Positions 42,495 through 51,935 are shown, numbered from the stretch's first letter. The stretch: 52,712 bases of DNA from UBA5026 sp949065595 (GCA_949065595.1 CARSXK010000006.1:1-52712); one strand, 5' to 3'. Notes: generated by a model from the sequence alone, not told the origin. Numbers and translations are program-made.

Positions 42495-42755
42495 TTAACG
42501 ATAATATGGTCCATAATATGGATATGGATAAGGATAATAAGGTCTAGGATAGAAAGCAGGAGCAAGTAACCCACCTGTAATACCTCCTAAAATAAATGGC
42601 CCTAAAAATCCACCAGCAATTATACGGTCGTCATTTGATGATACCATTTGATTATTGGAATATGGATTTATAGAATTAGAAGACATCACTGGATTGCTTG
42701 TGAATTCATGTGACGTTTGTGGAAAACTAGGCATAGTTCCATAATTAGAATACAT
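42495..42755 (-). CDS. Small Tyr/Pro-rich protein, possibly spore coat or surface
   Basis: 86 residues on the minus strand. Polar Ser/Asn/Met-rich N-terminus (MYSNYGTMPSFPQTSHEF start), a Gly-rich hydrophobic segment (IIAGGFLGPFILGGITGGLL, ~45-64), and a tail of repeated Tyr-Pro (PYYPYPYPYYGPYYR). Gly-rich plus YP-rich compositions are typical of small spore coat/crust proteins of Firmicutes. The AGGAGGAATACT site before the ATG at 42755 is excellent. No specific family recognised. Divergent from the aminopeptidase gene. Confidence 0.7.
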   Translation of the reverse strand: MYSNYGTMPSFPQTSHEFTSNPVMSSNSINPYSNNQMVSSNDDRIIAGGFLGPFILGGITGGLLAPAFYPRPYYPYPYPYYGPYYR

Positions 42756-42807
42756 AGTATTCCTCCTTTCATAATATAGTATGAAAGGGATAGAAAAGAG
42801 TGAAAAA

Positions 42808-43917
42808 ATGGACGAAAGATTACAAAAATTAAGTAAAACAATTGTGAATTATTCTTTAAAAATCAAAGAAAATGATAGAGTGTTAATTACCACTCAAACA
42901 GATCAACCCAAAGAACTAATCAAATGTTTGATTCGCGAAATTACACAACAAAAAGGGATTCCTTTTGTAAGAATTAAAGAACCAGAGGTGCAGGCATTAT
43001 TACAAGAATTAACAACAGAAAAGCGCATACAGGAACTTCAAAAAAGAGCTACATTTGATGTAGAAAATATCGATTGTTTTATTAATATTCGTTATACAAC
43101 CAATGATTTTGAAAATAGTAAAATGAACGCTGATATTAGAAAAAAATTAGGGGAAGCTACCAAGGAAAGCGATTATATTAGAATCAATGAAAGAAGATGG
43201 GTGCTTTTGAATTATCCATCTAAATTAGATGCTTATAAAGCTGGTATGACAACCGATGATTTCAATCATTATGCAATAGAAGTTATGAATGTCGATTATG
43301 AAAAAATGTATCAAGCCATCCAACCGTTGGAAAAATTGATGCGTGAAACAGATCAGGTACGAATTTTAGGACCTAATACAGATATTACATTTTCAATAAA
43401 AGGAATGAATGTGGTTCCATGTTGTGGAGAAAGCAATATTCCTGATGGAGAGATTTTTACCGCACCTATTAAAGAAAGTGTGAATGGAATCATTACATAC
43501 AATACGCCAAGTCCATATCATGGGGATGTATTCCGTAATGTTTGTTTAAAATTTAAAAATGGTCAAATAATAGAAGCAACATGTGACGGAAATCAAGAAA
43601 AATTAAATGAAATTTTTAATACCGATGAAGGTGCAAGATATATAGGTGAGTTTTCCCTTGGACTCAATCCTAAAATTTTAAATCCTATGGGAGATATTTT
43701 ATTTGATGAAAAAATTATTGGTAGTATTCATTTTACACCTGGGCAAGCTTATGATGATGCTTTTAATGGAAATCAATCAGCCATTCATTGGGATATGGTT
43801 TTGATTCAAAGAAAAGAATATGGTGGTGGGGAGATTTATTTCGATCACAGATTGATTCGAAAAGATGGACTTTTTGTTTTACCAGAATTATTTCACTTAA
43901 ATTATGATTTGAAGTAG
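42808..43917 (+). CDS. M29-family metalloaminopeptidase (PepS/AmpS type)
   Basis: 369 residues from ATG 42808, where MDERLQKLSKTIVNYSLKI aligns with the normal family start. The in-frame ATG at 42781 lies within the probable promoter (a TATAGT-like -10 just before it) and lacks a ribosome site. Conserved pieces: Glu in CCGESNIPDGEIFTAP, NGIITYNTPSPYHGDVF, YIGEFSLGLNPKI with Glu, and the C-terminal HWDMV with His and Asp, which are the M29 metal ligands. Releases N-terminal amino acids from peptides in the cytosol. Confidence 0.88.
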   Translation: MDERLQKLSKTIVNYSLKIKENDRVLITTQTDQPKELIKCLIREITQQKGIPFVRIKEPEVQALLQELTTEKRIQELQKRATFDVENIDCFINIRYTTNDFENSKMNADIRKKLGEATKESDYIRINERRWVLLNYPSKLDAYKAGMTTDDFNHYAIEVMNVDYEKMYQAIQPLEKLMRETDQVRILGPNTDITFSIKGMNVVPCCGESNIPDGEIFTAPIKESVNGIITYNTPSPYHGDVFRNVCLKFKNGQIIEATCDGNQEKLNEIFNTDEGARYIGEFSLGLNPKILNPMGDILFDEKIIGSIHFTPGQAYDDAFNGNQSAIHWDMVLIQRKEYGGGEIYFDHRLIRKDGLFVLPELFHLNYDLK

Positions 43918-43961
43918 CAAGTTTTCGTTCTTCTTTTCATATACTTCATTAAGGTGAGTTG

Positions 43962-44828
43962 ATGAAAAAGGTATTCGAAGGCATTGGTCTTTTATCACTT
44001 GTTTGTTTGAGTTTTTTATACACAGAAAAAACAGTCAATGTAGTCAAAGAATATGATGAAATTATGATTGCCATTAAAAATGAAAATGAAAATTATAAAA
44101 TAGAAGCCAAAGATGCAACCATTATAGAGGATACGATTATTCCAGGCATCAATGGCAAAGAAGTAAATATAAATGACAGTTATAATAAAATGAAACGATA
44201 TGGAAAGTTTAACAATAACCTTTTAGTTTATCAAGAAACAAGTCCAACGGTGAGTATAAAAAATACGTTTGATAAATATATTATTAGTGGAAATACAGAA
44301 AAAAATATGGTAAGTCTTATTTTTCTTGTAGAAGAAAATGATCAGATTGATACTATATTAAAAATATTAGATGAAAAAGATGTAAAAGGTAATTTTTTTG
44401 TAGATGGTAAATGGTTAGAAAAAAACAACGATATTTTAGTACAATTAATGCATCAAGGACACAATGTTGGAAACTTAAGCTATAATAGAGACTATAGTGA
44501 TAGCTCTTATGCTTGGATGGATACTTTTATTAAAAAAGTAGGGAAGCAAAAGATAGGCTATTGTTACAATGAAGTTGCCGATTTAACCACTTTAAAATTG
44601 TGTTCTTTATCCAAAAATTATACCATTAGACCTAATATCATTGTAAAAAATTATCCATTGAAAGAAATCAAAGAACAATTATCTGCAGGAAGTATAATTT
44701 CTATGCCAATTCATAAAACAGTAGAAAAAGAATTGCCAACCATTATTTCCTATATGATAAGTAAAGGATATAAAATAGAAAGCCTACAAAATCATTTGGA
44801 TGAATCACCAATCAATAGCGATTTCTAA
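43962..44828 (+). CDS. NodB-fold polysaccharide-deacetylase-like protein lacking catalytic residues
   Basis: 288 residues from ATG 43962 (AAGGTG at 43951-43956; a TTG directly precedes). Signal/anchor helix at about 3-19, a ~100-residue region, then a polysaccharide-deacetylase-like domain: ILDEKDVKGNFFVDGKWLEK, then LMHQGHNVGNLSYN. The family has TFDDGP and NHTxxH at the places where this protein has IFLVEEN and NLSYNRD, so the catalytic Asp and metal-binding His residues are gone. Probably a wall-binding pseudoenzyme. It ends in a terminator stem. Confidence 0.65.
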   Translation: MKKVFEGIGLLSLVCLSFLYTEKTVNVVKEYDEIMIAIKNENENYKIEAKDATIIEDTIIPGINGKEVNINDSYNKMKRYGKFNNNLLVYQETSPTVSIKNTFDKYIISGNTEKNMVSLIFLVEENDQIDTILKILDEKDVKGNFFVDGKWLEKNNDILVQLMHQGHNVGNLSYNRDYSDSSYAWMDTFIKKVGKQKIGYCYNEVADLTTLKLCSLSKNYTIRPNIIVKNYPLKEIKEQLSAGSIISMPIHKTVEKELPTIISYMISKGYKIESLQNHLDESPINSDF

Positions 44829-44842
44829 AATCGTTTTTTTTT
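44819..44842 (+). terminator. Terminator of the NodB-like gene
   Basis: CGATTT (44819-44824) and AAATCG (44828-44833), loop CTA, then nine T; overlaps the stop. Confidence 0.75.
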
Positions 44843-44850
44843 GAATGATT

Positions 44851-44880
44851 TTGTCAAAAATAATAGAATTATGATATGAT
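44851..44880 (+). promoter_or_regulatory. Promoter of the U32 gene
   Basis: TTGTCA (44851-44856), 18-base spacer, TATGAT (44875-44880) with a TGA extension before it. Confidence 0.6.
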
Positions 44881-44916
44881 ATAAATAGAAAAACCAATGA
44901 GAAAAGTAGGTGTCAT

Positions 44917-47373
44917 ATGCAGTATCGTTTTTATTATAGAATAGAAGGACAAGCTGAAATAAAAAAAGCCAATACTTTACCAGAAGAATTGGTAGATTTG
45001 ATGGTAAAAGAGTGCTTCATAGATGATTCTGTTATTTTTTATATTGTAGCACATGATGAAGTACAGGATATGGACATCCCATATTTTTATGGAACTAGAA
45101 GTCAATATGATGAATTTCAAGAAAAACAAAAAACAAAAAACAAAAAAGCACTTTATCGACAAAGGAGAAACCACATGAAAAAACCAGAACTGTTAAGTCC
45201 CGTAGGAAATATGGAATGCCTCAAAGCCGCAATTGAAGGTGGCTGTGATGCGGTTTATTTGGGTGGTTATGCTTTTGGTGCACGTAGCTTTGCAGGTAAT
45301 TTTTCAAACGAAGAATTAATAGAGGCTATCTCCTATGCACATTTATATGGAGTCAAAGTATACATAACAGTCAATACATTGGTTTACGAAAGTGAAATTG
45401 AACTTTTTTTGGATTATATTGATTTTTTATATAAACATAGTGTAGATGCAATTATTATACAAGACTTGGGAATGATGGATTTGGTGAGGCAAACCTATCC
45501 ACAATTAGAAATACATGCTTCAACCCAAATGCATATTCATAATATTGAGGGCGTGAAAACACTAGAACAACTTGGCTTAACAAGGGTAGTCTTGGCGCGT
45601 GAAACTGATGTAGATACCATTCGTACTATTAAAAAAAATTGTAACATAGAACTTGAGATTTTTATTCATGGGGCCTTATGCTTTTGTTACTCTGGCCAAT
45701 GTCTTATGAGTAGTATGATAGGTGGTAGGAGTGGAAACAGAGGTACTTGTAGTCAATGCTGTAGAATGCCTTATACATTGTACAATCAAAACAAACCAAT
45801 CAATGAAGGATCTTATATTTTAAGCCCAAAAGATTTGAATGGATTAGAACATTTAGAAGAATTAATGGAGATCGGTGTTGATAGTCTTAAAATTGAAGGG
45901 CGTATGAAAAGACCAGAATATGTATATTATGTAACCCATCTTTATCGAAACGCAATTGACAATATTAGCAATGGAAAAAAAGTAATAATAACAGAACAGG
46001 AACAAAATACTTTAAAAAAACTATTTCACAGAGAATTTACCAAAGGATATCTTTTCCATGAAAAAGATCAAGATTGGTTAAACCCCAAAAGACCCAATCA
46101 TATTGGAATAAAAATAGGAGAAGTAATCGCTTATGACAAAGGAATGGTTACTTGTAAACTAATTTCCCCAGTTCACCAAAATGATGGAATTCGTATTTTA
46201 GGTCATTATGAAGATAATGGATGTATACTAAATAAAATTTACCATAATAAAAAATTAACCAAGCAAGGAAATTGTGGGGATATCATTTCCTTTGCATTAA
46301 AAGGAAAATTTATACCCAAAGATGAACTGGTATTGACCAGCGACTCTCATGATCTAGAATGGATTCAAAATCAGATTCAGAAAAAAACGAGAAAAGTTTC
46401 TATTCATGGAAAAATAAAATGTAAAAAAGGGAAATGCATCCATTATCAAATCAGCGATGGAATGCATACAGTAACTACCATTGGAACAATACCTGTAATG
46501 GCATCTCAAAATGCACCCCTTACACCAAAAAGAATCAAAGAACAATTACAAAAATTGGGGGATACAGTATATACATTGCAAACATTAGAAATGGAAATAG
46601 AAGATTCCATTTTTGTCCCCATACAAGAGTTGAATCAAATTCGCAGACAAGCGATTGAAGCATTAAATCAAAAAAGACAATATCAAAAACCGTATCTGAA
46701 ACAATCTTATCATCGTGATGTACCTACCATAGAAGAACCACAAGGATATACCATTCGGATTCATGATGAACAAAATTATTGGAATGTGAAAGAAAAACCG
46801 TTCAAACAAATTTATATTGAAGATAAAAATTTATATGAAAAATTAAAAGAAGATGAACGGGTGGTACTACATTTGCCTAGAGTCATGAATGCATTGGTTC
46901 CTTGTAGGGGTAAAAAAATGGCAGGTGAGCTTGGAAGTATTGATTATTATCATCCTTTGTACTCTGATACTTCTTTGAATGTAACCAATTCATATACAGT
47001 TGCTTTTTTACACGCAAAAGGAGTCAAACGAGTTACACTTTCTTTAGAACTCAGTATAGAAGAAATTTCTCTTCTCATTACCGCTTATCAACATCGATAT
47101 CACAAAAATCCCAATTTGGAATATTTTCTTACATCCAATCCAGAAGTTATGATTAGCAAATTTAAACTTCCCGTTTACCATCATGCACCTTCTAAACTTA
47201 TCATGAAAGATAAAAAAGGACACCAATTCTATATTCATCAGTGGAATGATTTTACAAGAATTTATTATCAAAAAGAAACCATAGAAATGAAAGCAGACAT
47301 CTTATTTTCCCATTCAATCCATACCATTTGTGTTACGGATTTTGATGATCATTATGAAAAGTATCTAGTATAA
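44917..47373 (+). CDS. U32-family RNA-hydroxylation protein (RlhA/TrhP-like) with N-terminal extension
   Basis: 818 residues. Residues 1-86 form a small extra domain (MQYRFYYRIEGQAEIKK start) not part of the U32 family. From Met87 (45175) the U32 domain starts: KKPELLSPVGNMECLKAAIE, GCDAVYLGGYAFGARSF, and the Cys-rich CFCYSGQCLMSS...GTCSQCCRMPY that binds an iron-sulfur cluster, followed by the second-half DUF3656-like region. U32 proteins such as RlhA and TrhP hydroxylate cytidine or uridine in 23S rRNA or tRNA from prephenate-linked chemistry. Met87 is preceded by AAAGGAG (45161-45167) with good spacing, so translation may also start there, giving 732 residues. Confidence 0.8.
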   Translation: MQYRFYYRIEGQAEIKKANTLPEELVDLMVKECFIDDSVIFYIVAHDEVQDMDIPYFYGTRSQYDEFQEKQKTKNKKALYRQRRNHMKKPELLSPVGNMECLKAAIEGGCDAVYLGGYAFGARSFAGNFSNEELIEAISYAHLYGVKVYITVNTLVYESEIELFLDYIDFLYKHSVDAIIIQDLGMMDLVRQTYPQLEIHASTQMHIHNIEGVKTLEQLGLTRVVLARETDVDTIRTIKKNCNIELEIFIHGALCFCYSGQCLMSSMIGGRSGNRGTCSQCCRMPYTLYNQNKPINEGSYILSPKDLNGLEHLEELMEIGVDSLKIEGRMKRPEYVYYVTHLYRNAIDNISNGKKVIITEQEQNTLKKLFHREFTKGYLFHEKDQDWLNPKRPNHIGIKIGEVIAYDKGMVTCKLISPVHQNDGIRILGHYEDNGCILNKIYHNKKLTKQGNCGDIISFALKGKFIPKDELVLTSDSHDLEWIQNQIQKKTRKVSIHGKIKCKKGKCIHYQISDGMHTVTTIGTIPVMASQNAPLTPKRIKEQLQKLGDTVYTLQTLEMEIEDSIFVPIQELNQIRRQAIEALNQKRQYQKPYLKQSYHRDVPTIEEPQGYTIRIHDEQNYWNVKEKPFKQIYIEDKNLYEKLKEDERVVLHLPRVMNALVPCRGKKMAGELGSIDYYHPLYSDTSLNVTNSYTVAFLHAKGVKRVTLSLELSIEEISLLITAYQHRYHKNPNLEYFLTSNPEVMISKFKLPVYHHAPSKLIMKDKKGHQFYIHQWNDFTRIYYQKETIEMKADILFSHSIHTICVTDFDDHYEKYLV

Positions 47374-47413
47374 ATGTAATCAAATATGCAGACACTAATA
47401 ATGGGTGATTTTT

Positions 47414-48349
47414 ATGATACTAGTTTTGATTGAAAATCGATGGTATTTGACAAAGGTATTATCATATTTGGATGAATTAAAATTACCTTATACAACAGAT
47501 ATAGAAAGAGAATTTGAAATTTTAATTGTCGCAGAATGTTCCAACAAAATAAAATCATACATCCAAGAACATCCTCTTAAAAAAATTATCTTTTTAGCAG
47601 AATTGGAAGAACCAAAATGGATAAAAAATTATAAAAAACAAAATAAAACAGGTAAATCCTATCAGATACGCTTTCAACAATTTTGTAATATGTGTACCCG
47701 AATCGTTGTAACAATGCCTGCATTTAAAAATATTTTAAAAAAGAAAACGAAAAGAGAAATCTATGTTTTACCAAAGGAATTACCCATTGTTCCTTTGGTA
47801 AAAACCAATAGGGAAATTTTACAAAAATACCATATATCTAAAAAAAATAAATGCATTTTAATTTTAGATATCAAATATGAACATTTGTCTATGGTATCAG
47901 CACTTGCACATACATATCCCAAATTTCAATTTTTATTGATTGGATATCAAGCTGAATATTTACTCACCAAAAGAGAAAAAAAGTTATTATACACATTACC
48001 CAGTAATGTAATCAAACAAAAATATATAGATGCAAACATATACAGTGATTTATGTTATATTGCATGGATGATTGTTCATTTCTACCAAGAAGAAATGGAT
48101 TTTCCTTATCTCAATATTCCATTATTGCTGAAAAGGCAACTACTGATAGAATATCATTTTTCTTATCAGGATTATTTCATTAATAGTAAAAATACATACT
48201 TATTTCAAACAATCGATGAACTACAATTACGATTTAAAAAACTGGTCGAGGAAAGGGTTGCGAATTTAACAGACAATGGATATGATTTAATTTTGCAAAG
48301 TACACATAAAGAAATTTTGAAAAAATGGGTGCAAATTCTTACAATTTAG
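47414..48349 (+). CDS. Glycosyltransferase-like (GT-B) protein, weak call
   Basis: 311 residues from ATG 47414 (GGGTGAT site); in-frame GTG 47405 overlaps the ribosome site. Two Rossmann-like halves are suggested: MILVLIENRWYLTKVLSYL and KKIIFLAEL, then after a linker the second (CILILDIKYEHLSMVSALAH, FQFLLIGYQ), and DANIYSDLCYIAWMIVHF where GT4 enzymes have a conserved acidic pair. None of the usual EX7E residues is clear, so the call is structural guesswork. It might be an accessory or degenerate glycosyltransferase. Follows the U32 gene after ~40 bases. Confidence 0.4.
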   Translation: MILVLIENRWYLTKVLSYLDELKLPYTTDIEREFEILIVAECSNKIKSYIQEHPLKKIIFLAELEEPKWIKNYKKQNKTGKSYQIRFQQFCNMCTRIVVTMPAFKNILKKKTKREIYVLPKELPIVPLVKTNREILQKYHISKKNKCILILDIKYEHLSMVSALAHTYPKFQFLLIGYQAEYLLTKREKKLLYTLPSNVIKQKYIDANIYSDLCYIAWMIVHFYQEEMDFPYLNIPLLLKRQLLIEYHFSYQDYFINSKNTYLFQTIDELQLRFKKLVEERVANLTDNGYDLILQSTHKEILKKWVQILTI

Positions 48350-48361
48350 TTTACACATTCC

Positions 48362-48393
48362 TATAGTATTGCTTTCAAATACTATATTTTTTT
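48362..48393 (+). terminator. Terminator before rnr
   Basis: TATAGTATT (48362-48370) and AATACTATA (48378-48386), nine pairs, seven-base loop, then seven T. TATAAT for rnr follows at 48406-48411. Confidence 0.8.
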
Positions 48394-48429
48394 AATAAAT
48401 TAGATTATAATGATACTAGAGGTGGAATC

Positions 48430-50556
48430 ATGAGAGAACAAATATTAGAATTCCTGAAGCAAGAAAAAAAAGCACTATCAGTGACAGAAATCAATGATGC
48501 ATTGGGTTTTCAGACCGTAGAAGAATTTAAAGATCTTCTAAAAGAACTCAATGCGATGGAAGATGAATTATTACTATATCGTACCCATAAAGATAACTAT
48601 ATGTTATTTCATAATAGTCATTTAAAATTAGGCCGTATGATGGCAACCAAAAAGGGCTATGGATTTGTAGATATTGAAGGTGACGAAGACGTTTTTATTC
48701 CACCATCTTGTATGAATAGTGCAATCCATGGCGATAAAGTGATTGTAGAAATCACATCCAAAAAGGGAACCAGTTTAGAAGGGCGCATTGTAAAAATAGT
48801 AGAAAGAAAACTCAAACTTATGGTTGGGGAATATACGATAAAAAAGGGAGTTGGAACGATCCTTTTAGATGATGAAAAGGTAAAACTAAATATTGTGATT
48901 CCAAAAGAACACCGTATGGGAGCTATGGAAGGACATAAGGTACTGGTAAAAGTTACCAATAAGTTAAAGAATAATAATTATAATGGAGAAATTGTAAAAA
49001 TAATTGGTCATAAAAACGATCCAGGGGTAGATATTTTATCCATTGTCAATCAATACGGAATTCCTGATACATTTTCCAAAGAGGTTATGGAAGAATTGAA
49101 TCAAATTCCAGATGAAGTGGCAAAGGAAGAAATGATTGGAAGAAGAGATTTACGCGGAGAAGAGATTTTTACAATTGATGGTGATGATACCAAAGATATA
49201 GATGATGCAGTGTCCATTCAAATATTAGACAATGGGAATTATTGTTTAGGGGTTCATATTGCAGATGTTAGTTATTATGTAAAAGAAGGAACTAAACTAA
49301 ACGAAGAAGCTTACGAAAGAGGCACTAGTGTTTATTTGGCAGATCGTGTGATTCCGATGTTACCACATAAATTATCGAATGGAATTTGTTCACTCAATCC
49401 TTTAGAAGACCGACTTGCGGTATCTTGTGTAATGGAAATTAATTCCAAAGGAGAAGTTGTTTCATATGACATATTTGAAAGTGTGATTTGTTCTCGCAAG
49501 CAAATGACTTATAAAAAAGTAAACCAAATCTTGGAAGAAAATATCGTTCCAGAGGGGTATGAACCATATCAAGATTCATTGCGCAAAATGAAAGAATTGG
49601 CACTGATTTTAAGAAAAAATAAAGAGGAAAAAGGTTATATCGATTTTGATTTAGATGAATCCAAAATAATTGTAAATGACCAAGGAGAAGCTATTGATGT
49701 GGTTTTAAGAAACCGTGGTATAGGTGAAAAATTAATTGAAGATTTTATGATAGCTGCAAATGAGACAGTTGCAACCTGTATCTATTTTATGGAACTTCCA
49801 TTTGTTTATCGTGTACATGGTGAGCCAAATGAAGAAAAAATTACCAATTTCTTGAATTTCGTAGGTAGTTTAGGGTATTCTGTAAAAGGGGATATGAAGA
49901 AAATGCATCCAAGAATGATGCAAGATATATTAAGACAATTAAGTGATAAAAAAGAATTTCATATTTTATCGTCTTTACTACTTAGAAGTATGCAAAAAGC
50001 CGTTTATGATTCTACGAATATTGGTCACTTTGGTTTAGCAAGTAAGTGTTATACTCATTTTACTTCTCCCATTCGTAGATATCCTGATACGACAGTTCAC
50101 CGGTTACTTCGAAAATATTTATTCAATCATCAAGTCGATAAAGATACCGTTGCTTTTTGGGAAAAAGAACTTCCTGTTTTATGTGAACACACTTCAGAAA
50201 TGGAAAGAAATGCGATTGACTGTGAACGAGAAGTTGATGATATGAAAAAAGCCGAATATATGTTAAAACATATTGGAGAAGAATATGAGGGTATGATTAG
50301 TAGTATCATGAGTTTTGGAATGTTTATTGAACTTCCTAATTTAGTAGAGGGATTAATCCGTGTAGAAGATTTAACAGATGACCATTATGCATTTGATGAA
50401 TCTACGCTTACTTTACGTGGGGTTAAAAATAAACGAGGATATCGTTTAGGAGACCAGATTACGGTGATTGTAAAAGCTGCCAATAAGGAATTAAGAACAG
50501 TTGATTTTGTGGTTGCGGATGCACAAAACAGAAAAAAGTATGGAAAAAGTGAATGA
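48430..50556 (+). CDS. rnr: Ribonuclease R
   Basis: 708 residues: N-terminal winged helix (~1-60), cold-shock domains with KLGRMMATKKGYGFVDIEGD, RNB catalytic domain with TIDGDDTKDIDDAVSI (the metal-binding Asp cluster) and GEPNEEKI, and a C-terminal S1 domain (GMISSIMSFGMFIELPN). A 3'-5' exonuclease that degrades structured RNA and, with tmRNA-SmpB, the stalled mRNA. It is followed at 15 bases by smpB, and ssrA lies downstream: the whole trans-translation set is here together. RBS GAGGTGGAATC. Confidence 0.96.
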   Translation: MREQILEFLKQEKKALSVTEINDALGFQTVEEFKDLLKELNAMEDELLLYRTHKDNYMLFHNSHLKLGRMMATKKGYGFVDIEGDEDVFIPPSCMNSAIHGDKVIVEITSKKGTSLEGRIVKIVERKLKLMVGEYTIKKGVGTILLDDEKVKLNIVIPKEHRMGAMEGHKVLVKVTNKLKNNNYNGEIVKIIGHKNDPGVDILSIVNQYGIPDTFSKEVMEELNQIPDEVAKEEMIGRRDLRGEEIFTIDGDDTKDIDDAVSIQILDNGNYCLGVHIADVSYYVKEGTKLNEEAYERGTSVYLADRVIPMLPHKLSNGICSLNPLEDRLAVSCVMEINSKGEVVSYDIFESVICSRKQMTYKKVNQILEENIVPEGYEPYQDSLRKMKELALILRKNKEEKGYIDFDLDESKIIVNDQGEAIDVVLRNRGIGEKLIEDFMIAANETVATCIYFMELPFVYRVHGEPNEEKITNFLNFVGSLGYSVKGDMKKMHPRMMQDILRQLSDKKEFHILSSLLLRSMQKAVYDSTNIGHFGLASKCYTHFTSPIRRYPDTTVHRLLRKYLFNHQVDKDTVAFWEKELPVLCEHTSEMERNAIDCEREVDDMKKAEYMLKHIGEEYEGMISSIMSFGMFIELPNLVEGLIRVEDLTDDHYAFDESTLTLRGVKNKRGYRLGDQITVIVKAANKELRTVDFVVADAQNRKKYGKSE

Positions 50557-50571
50557 CGATGGGGTGATTTT

Positions 50572-51012
50572 ATGTTAGAAATTAACAATCGTAAAGCCAA
50601 ATATGATTATGAAATACTGGAAACTTATGAAGTAGGCATTGTTTTAACTGGAACAGAGATTAAATCCATTCGTAATGGGAATGCGAATTTAAAAGATAGT
50701 TATGCGATTTATAAAAATGGTGAGGTCTTTTTGTTAGGAATGCATATTAGTCCTTATAAAGAGGGAAATCAGTTCAATCATGATGAATTACGAACAAGAA
50801 AATTGTTATTACATAAGAAAGAAATTCTAAAAATTAAGAATTATTTGGAATTAGATGGATATACTTTGGTCCCTATAAAGCTGTATATGAACCGAAATAG
50901 AGCAAAAATATTGTTAGGAATTGCAAAAGGGAAAAAAATGTATGATAAAAGAGAGAGCATTAAAAAAAGAGATATAGAAAGGGAAATTAGAAAGCAATAT
51001 AAAACTTTCTAA
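50572..51012 (+). CDS. smpB: SsrA-binding protein SmpB
   Basis: 146 residues. Start ENNRKAKYDYEIL-like (here EINNRKAKYDYEILETYEVG), then GTEIKSIRNGNANLKDSYA, the HISPYKEGNQFNHD loop, RKLLLHKKEI and the basic C-terminal tail KKRDIEREIRKQ. SmpB delivers tmRNA to stalled ribosomes. Shares a transcript with rnr and is close to ssrA, the RNA it binds. Confidence 0.98.
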   Translation: MLEINNRKAKYDYEILETYEVGIVLTGTEIKSIRNGNANLKDSYAIYKNGEVFLLGMHISPYKEGNQFNHDELRTRKLLLHKKEILKIKNYLELDGYTLVPIKLYMNRNRAKILLGIAKGKKMYDKRESIKKRDIEREIRKQYKTF

Positions 51013-51018
51013 TTTTTA
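50985..51018 (+). terminator. Terminator of rnr-smpB
   Basis: AATTAGAAAG (50985-50994) and CTTTCTAATT (51005-51014), ten perfect pairs overlapping the smpB stop, followed by T-run. Confidence 0.75.
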
Positions 51019-51019
51019 A

Positions 51020-51047
51020 TTGACAAATAATAGATTATTACTATAAT
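51020..51047 (+). promoter_or_regulatory. Promoter of the unknown gene between smpB and ssrA
   Basis: Perfect TTGACA (51020-51025) and TATAAT (51042-51047) with a 16-base spacer, one of the two best in the window. Confidence 0.8.
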
Positions 51048-51071
51048 AAGAAAACAAGGGGATGATTTTGA

Positions 51072-51929
51072 ATGGACAAACAGCTTTATAAGGAAAAATT
51101 AGATACAACTCAAGCAACTGTTATTTTATATTATAAATTAGCGTCATTAGAATATGAAAATAAACAGAATTCAGAAGAATATAATGATATGATAGATTTA
51201 TTAAAAAAAATGATATCCATTGAACATCAAATGTATAATCAAGGTAACTATATACCTAATGCAATGGCTTTTTATCAAGATATGATGTTCAGCCAATCTT
51301 TTGAAAATTGTTATTTTTTACAACCTAATATTGATAATGTAACAAAGATTCGTTTTTTAAATCGTAGTAGAATCAACCAATTGTATACATTGAATGGCAT
51401 TGTAAACAATCAAATGGCACAACATTTACAAAGAAGCCAAGACGTTAGCTTTTTTAATGAATTGACCGCTTATCTACAACATGAAAATGTAACTGAATTG
51501 GAAAGAAAACGTCTCATAGATTTTAAATATGCTCTTTTAGCAATTTCTAATGTGGTAGAAAAACAGTTTTTAACCAATAAATTATTCATACCTGTAACAA
51601 GTAAGAATATGACGAAAGAAGAGCTTTGTATGTCTGAAATATACATATATGGGAAGGTTAATTTAATAATAAACCTAATTGATTCTTCTACTGATTCTGA
51701 ATTGTCAGAACAATTACTGCCTATGATTTTGTATGTCAAATCTTGTTTATGTATGCTAAAGACAAATTTGGTGGAATCAATACTGTCAAAGTTAGAAGAT
51801 ATGATTGAATTGGATAGAATAATGGGTTATATTGACCAACAAAACAGGCATCAAGGATTGGATATGTTATACAGTATAATTCATCCAAAGGGATACGGAA
51901 AAGCAATTGCGAAACCGAATAAAGTATGA
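51072..51929 (+). CDS. Conserved-context protein of unknown function between smpB and ssrA
   Basis: 285 residues, all helical and without membrane spans: YKEKLDTTQATVILYYKLAS start, SQSFENCYFLQPN, LNRSRINQLYTLNGIVNNQM, a MTKEELCMSEIYIY section, and HPKGYGKAI near the end. No family recognised. The perfect promoter suggests strong, regular expression. Its last codons contain the promoter of ssrA (51907-51935). ATG with GGGGATGATTTTGA before it. Confidence 0.7.
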   Translation: MDKQLYKEKLDTTQATVILYYKLASLEYENKQNSEEYNDMIDLLKKMISIEHQMYNQGNYIPNAMAFYQDMMFSQSFENCYFLQPNIDNVTKIRFLNRSRINQLYTLNGIVNNQMAQHLQRSQDVSFFNELTAYLQHENVTELERKRLIDFKYALLAISNVVEKQFLTNKLFIPVTSKNMTKEELCMSEIYIYGKVNLIINLIDSSTDSELSEQLLPMILYVKSCLCMLKTNLVESILSKLEDMIELDRIMGYIDQQNRHQGLDMLYSIIHPKGYGKAIAKPNKV

Positions 51930-51935
51930 TATAAT
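51907..51935 (+). promoter_or_regulatory. Promoter of ssrA, inside the upstream gene's 3' end
   Basis: TTGCGA (51907-51912), 17-base spacer, TATAAT (51930-51935) with TGA before the -10. The tmRNA 5' end at 51945 is ten bases beyond. Confidence 0.65.
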
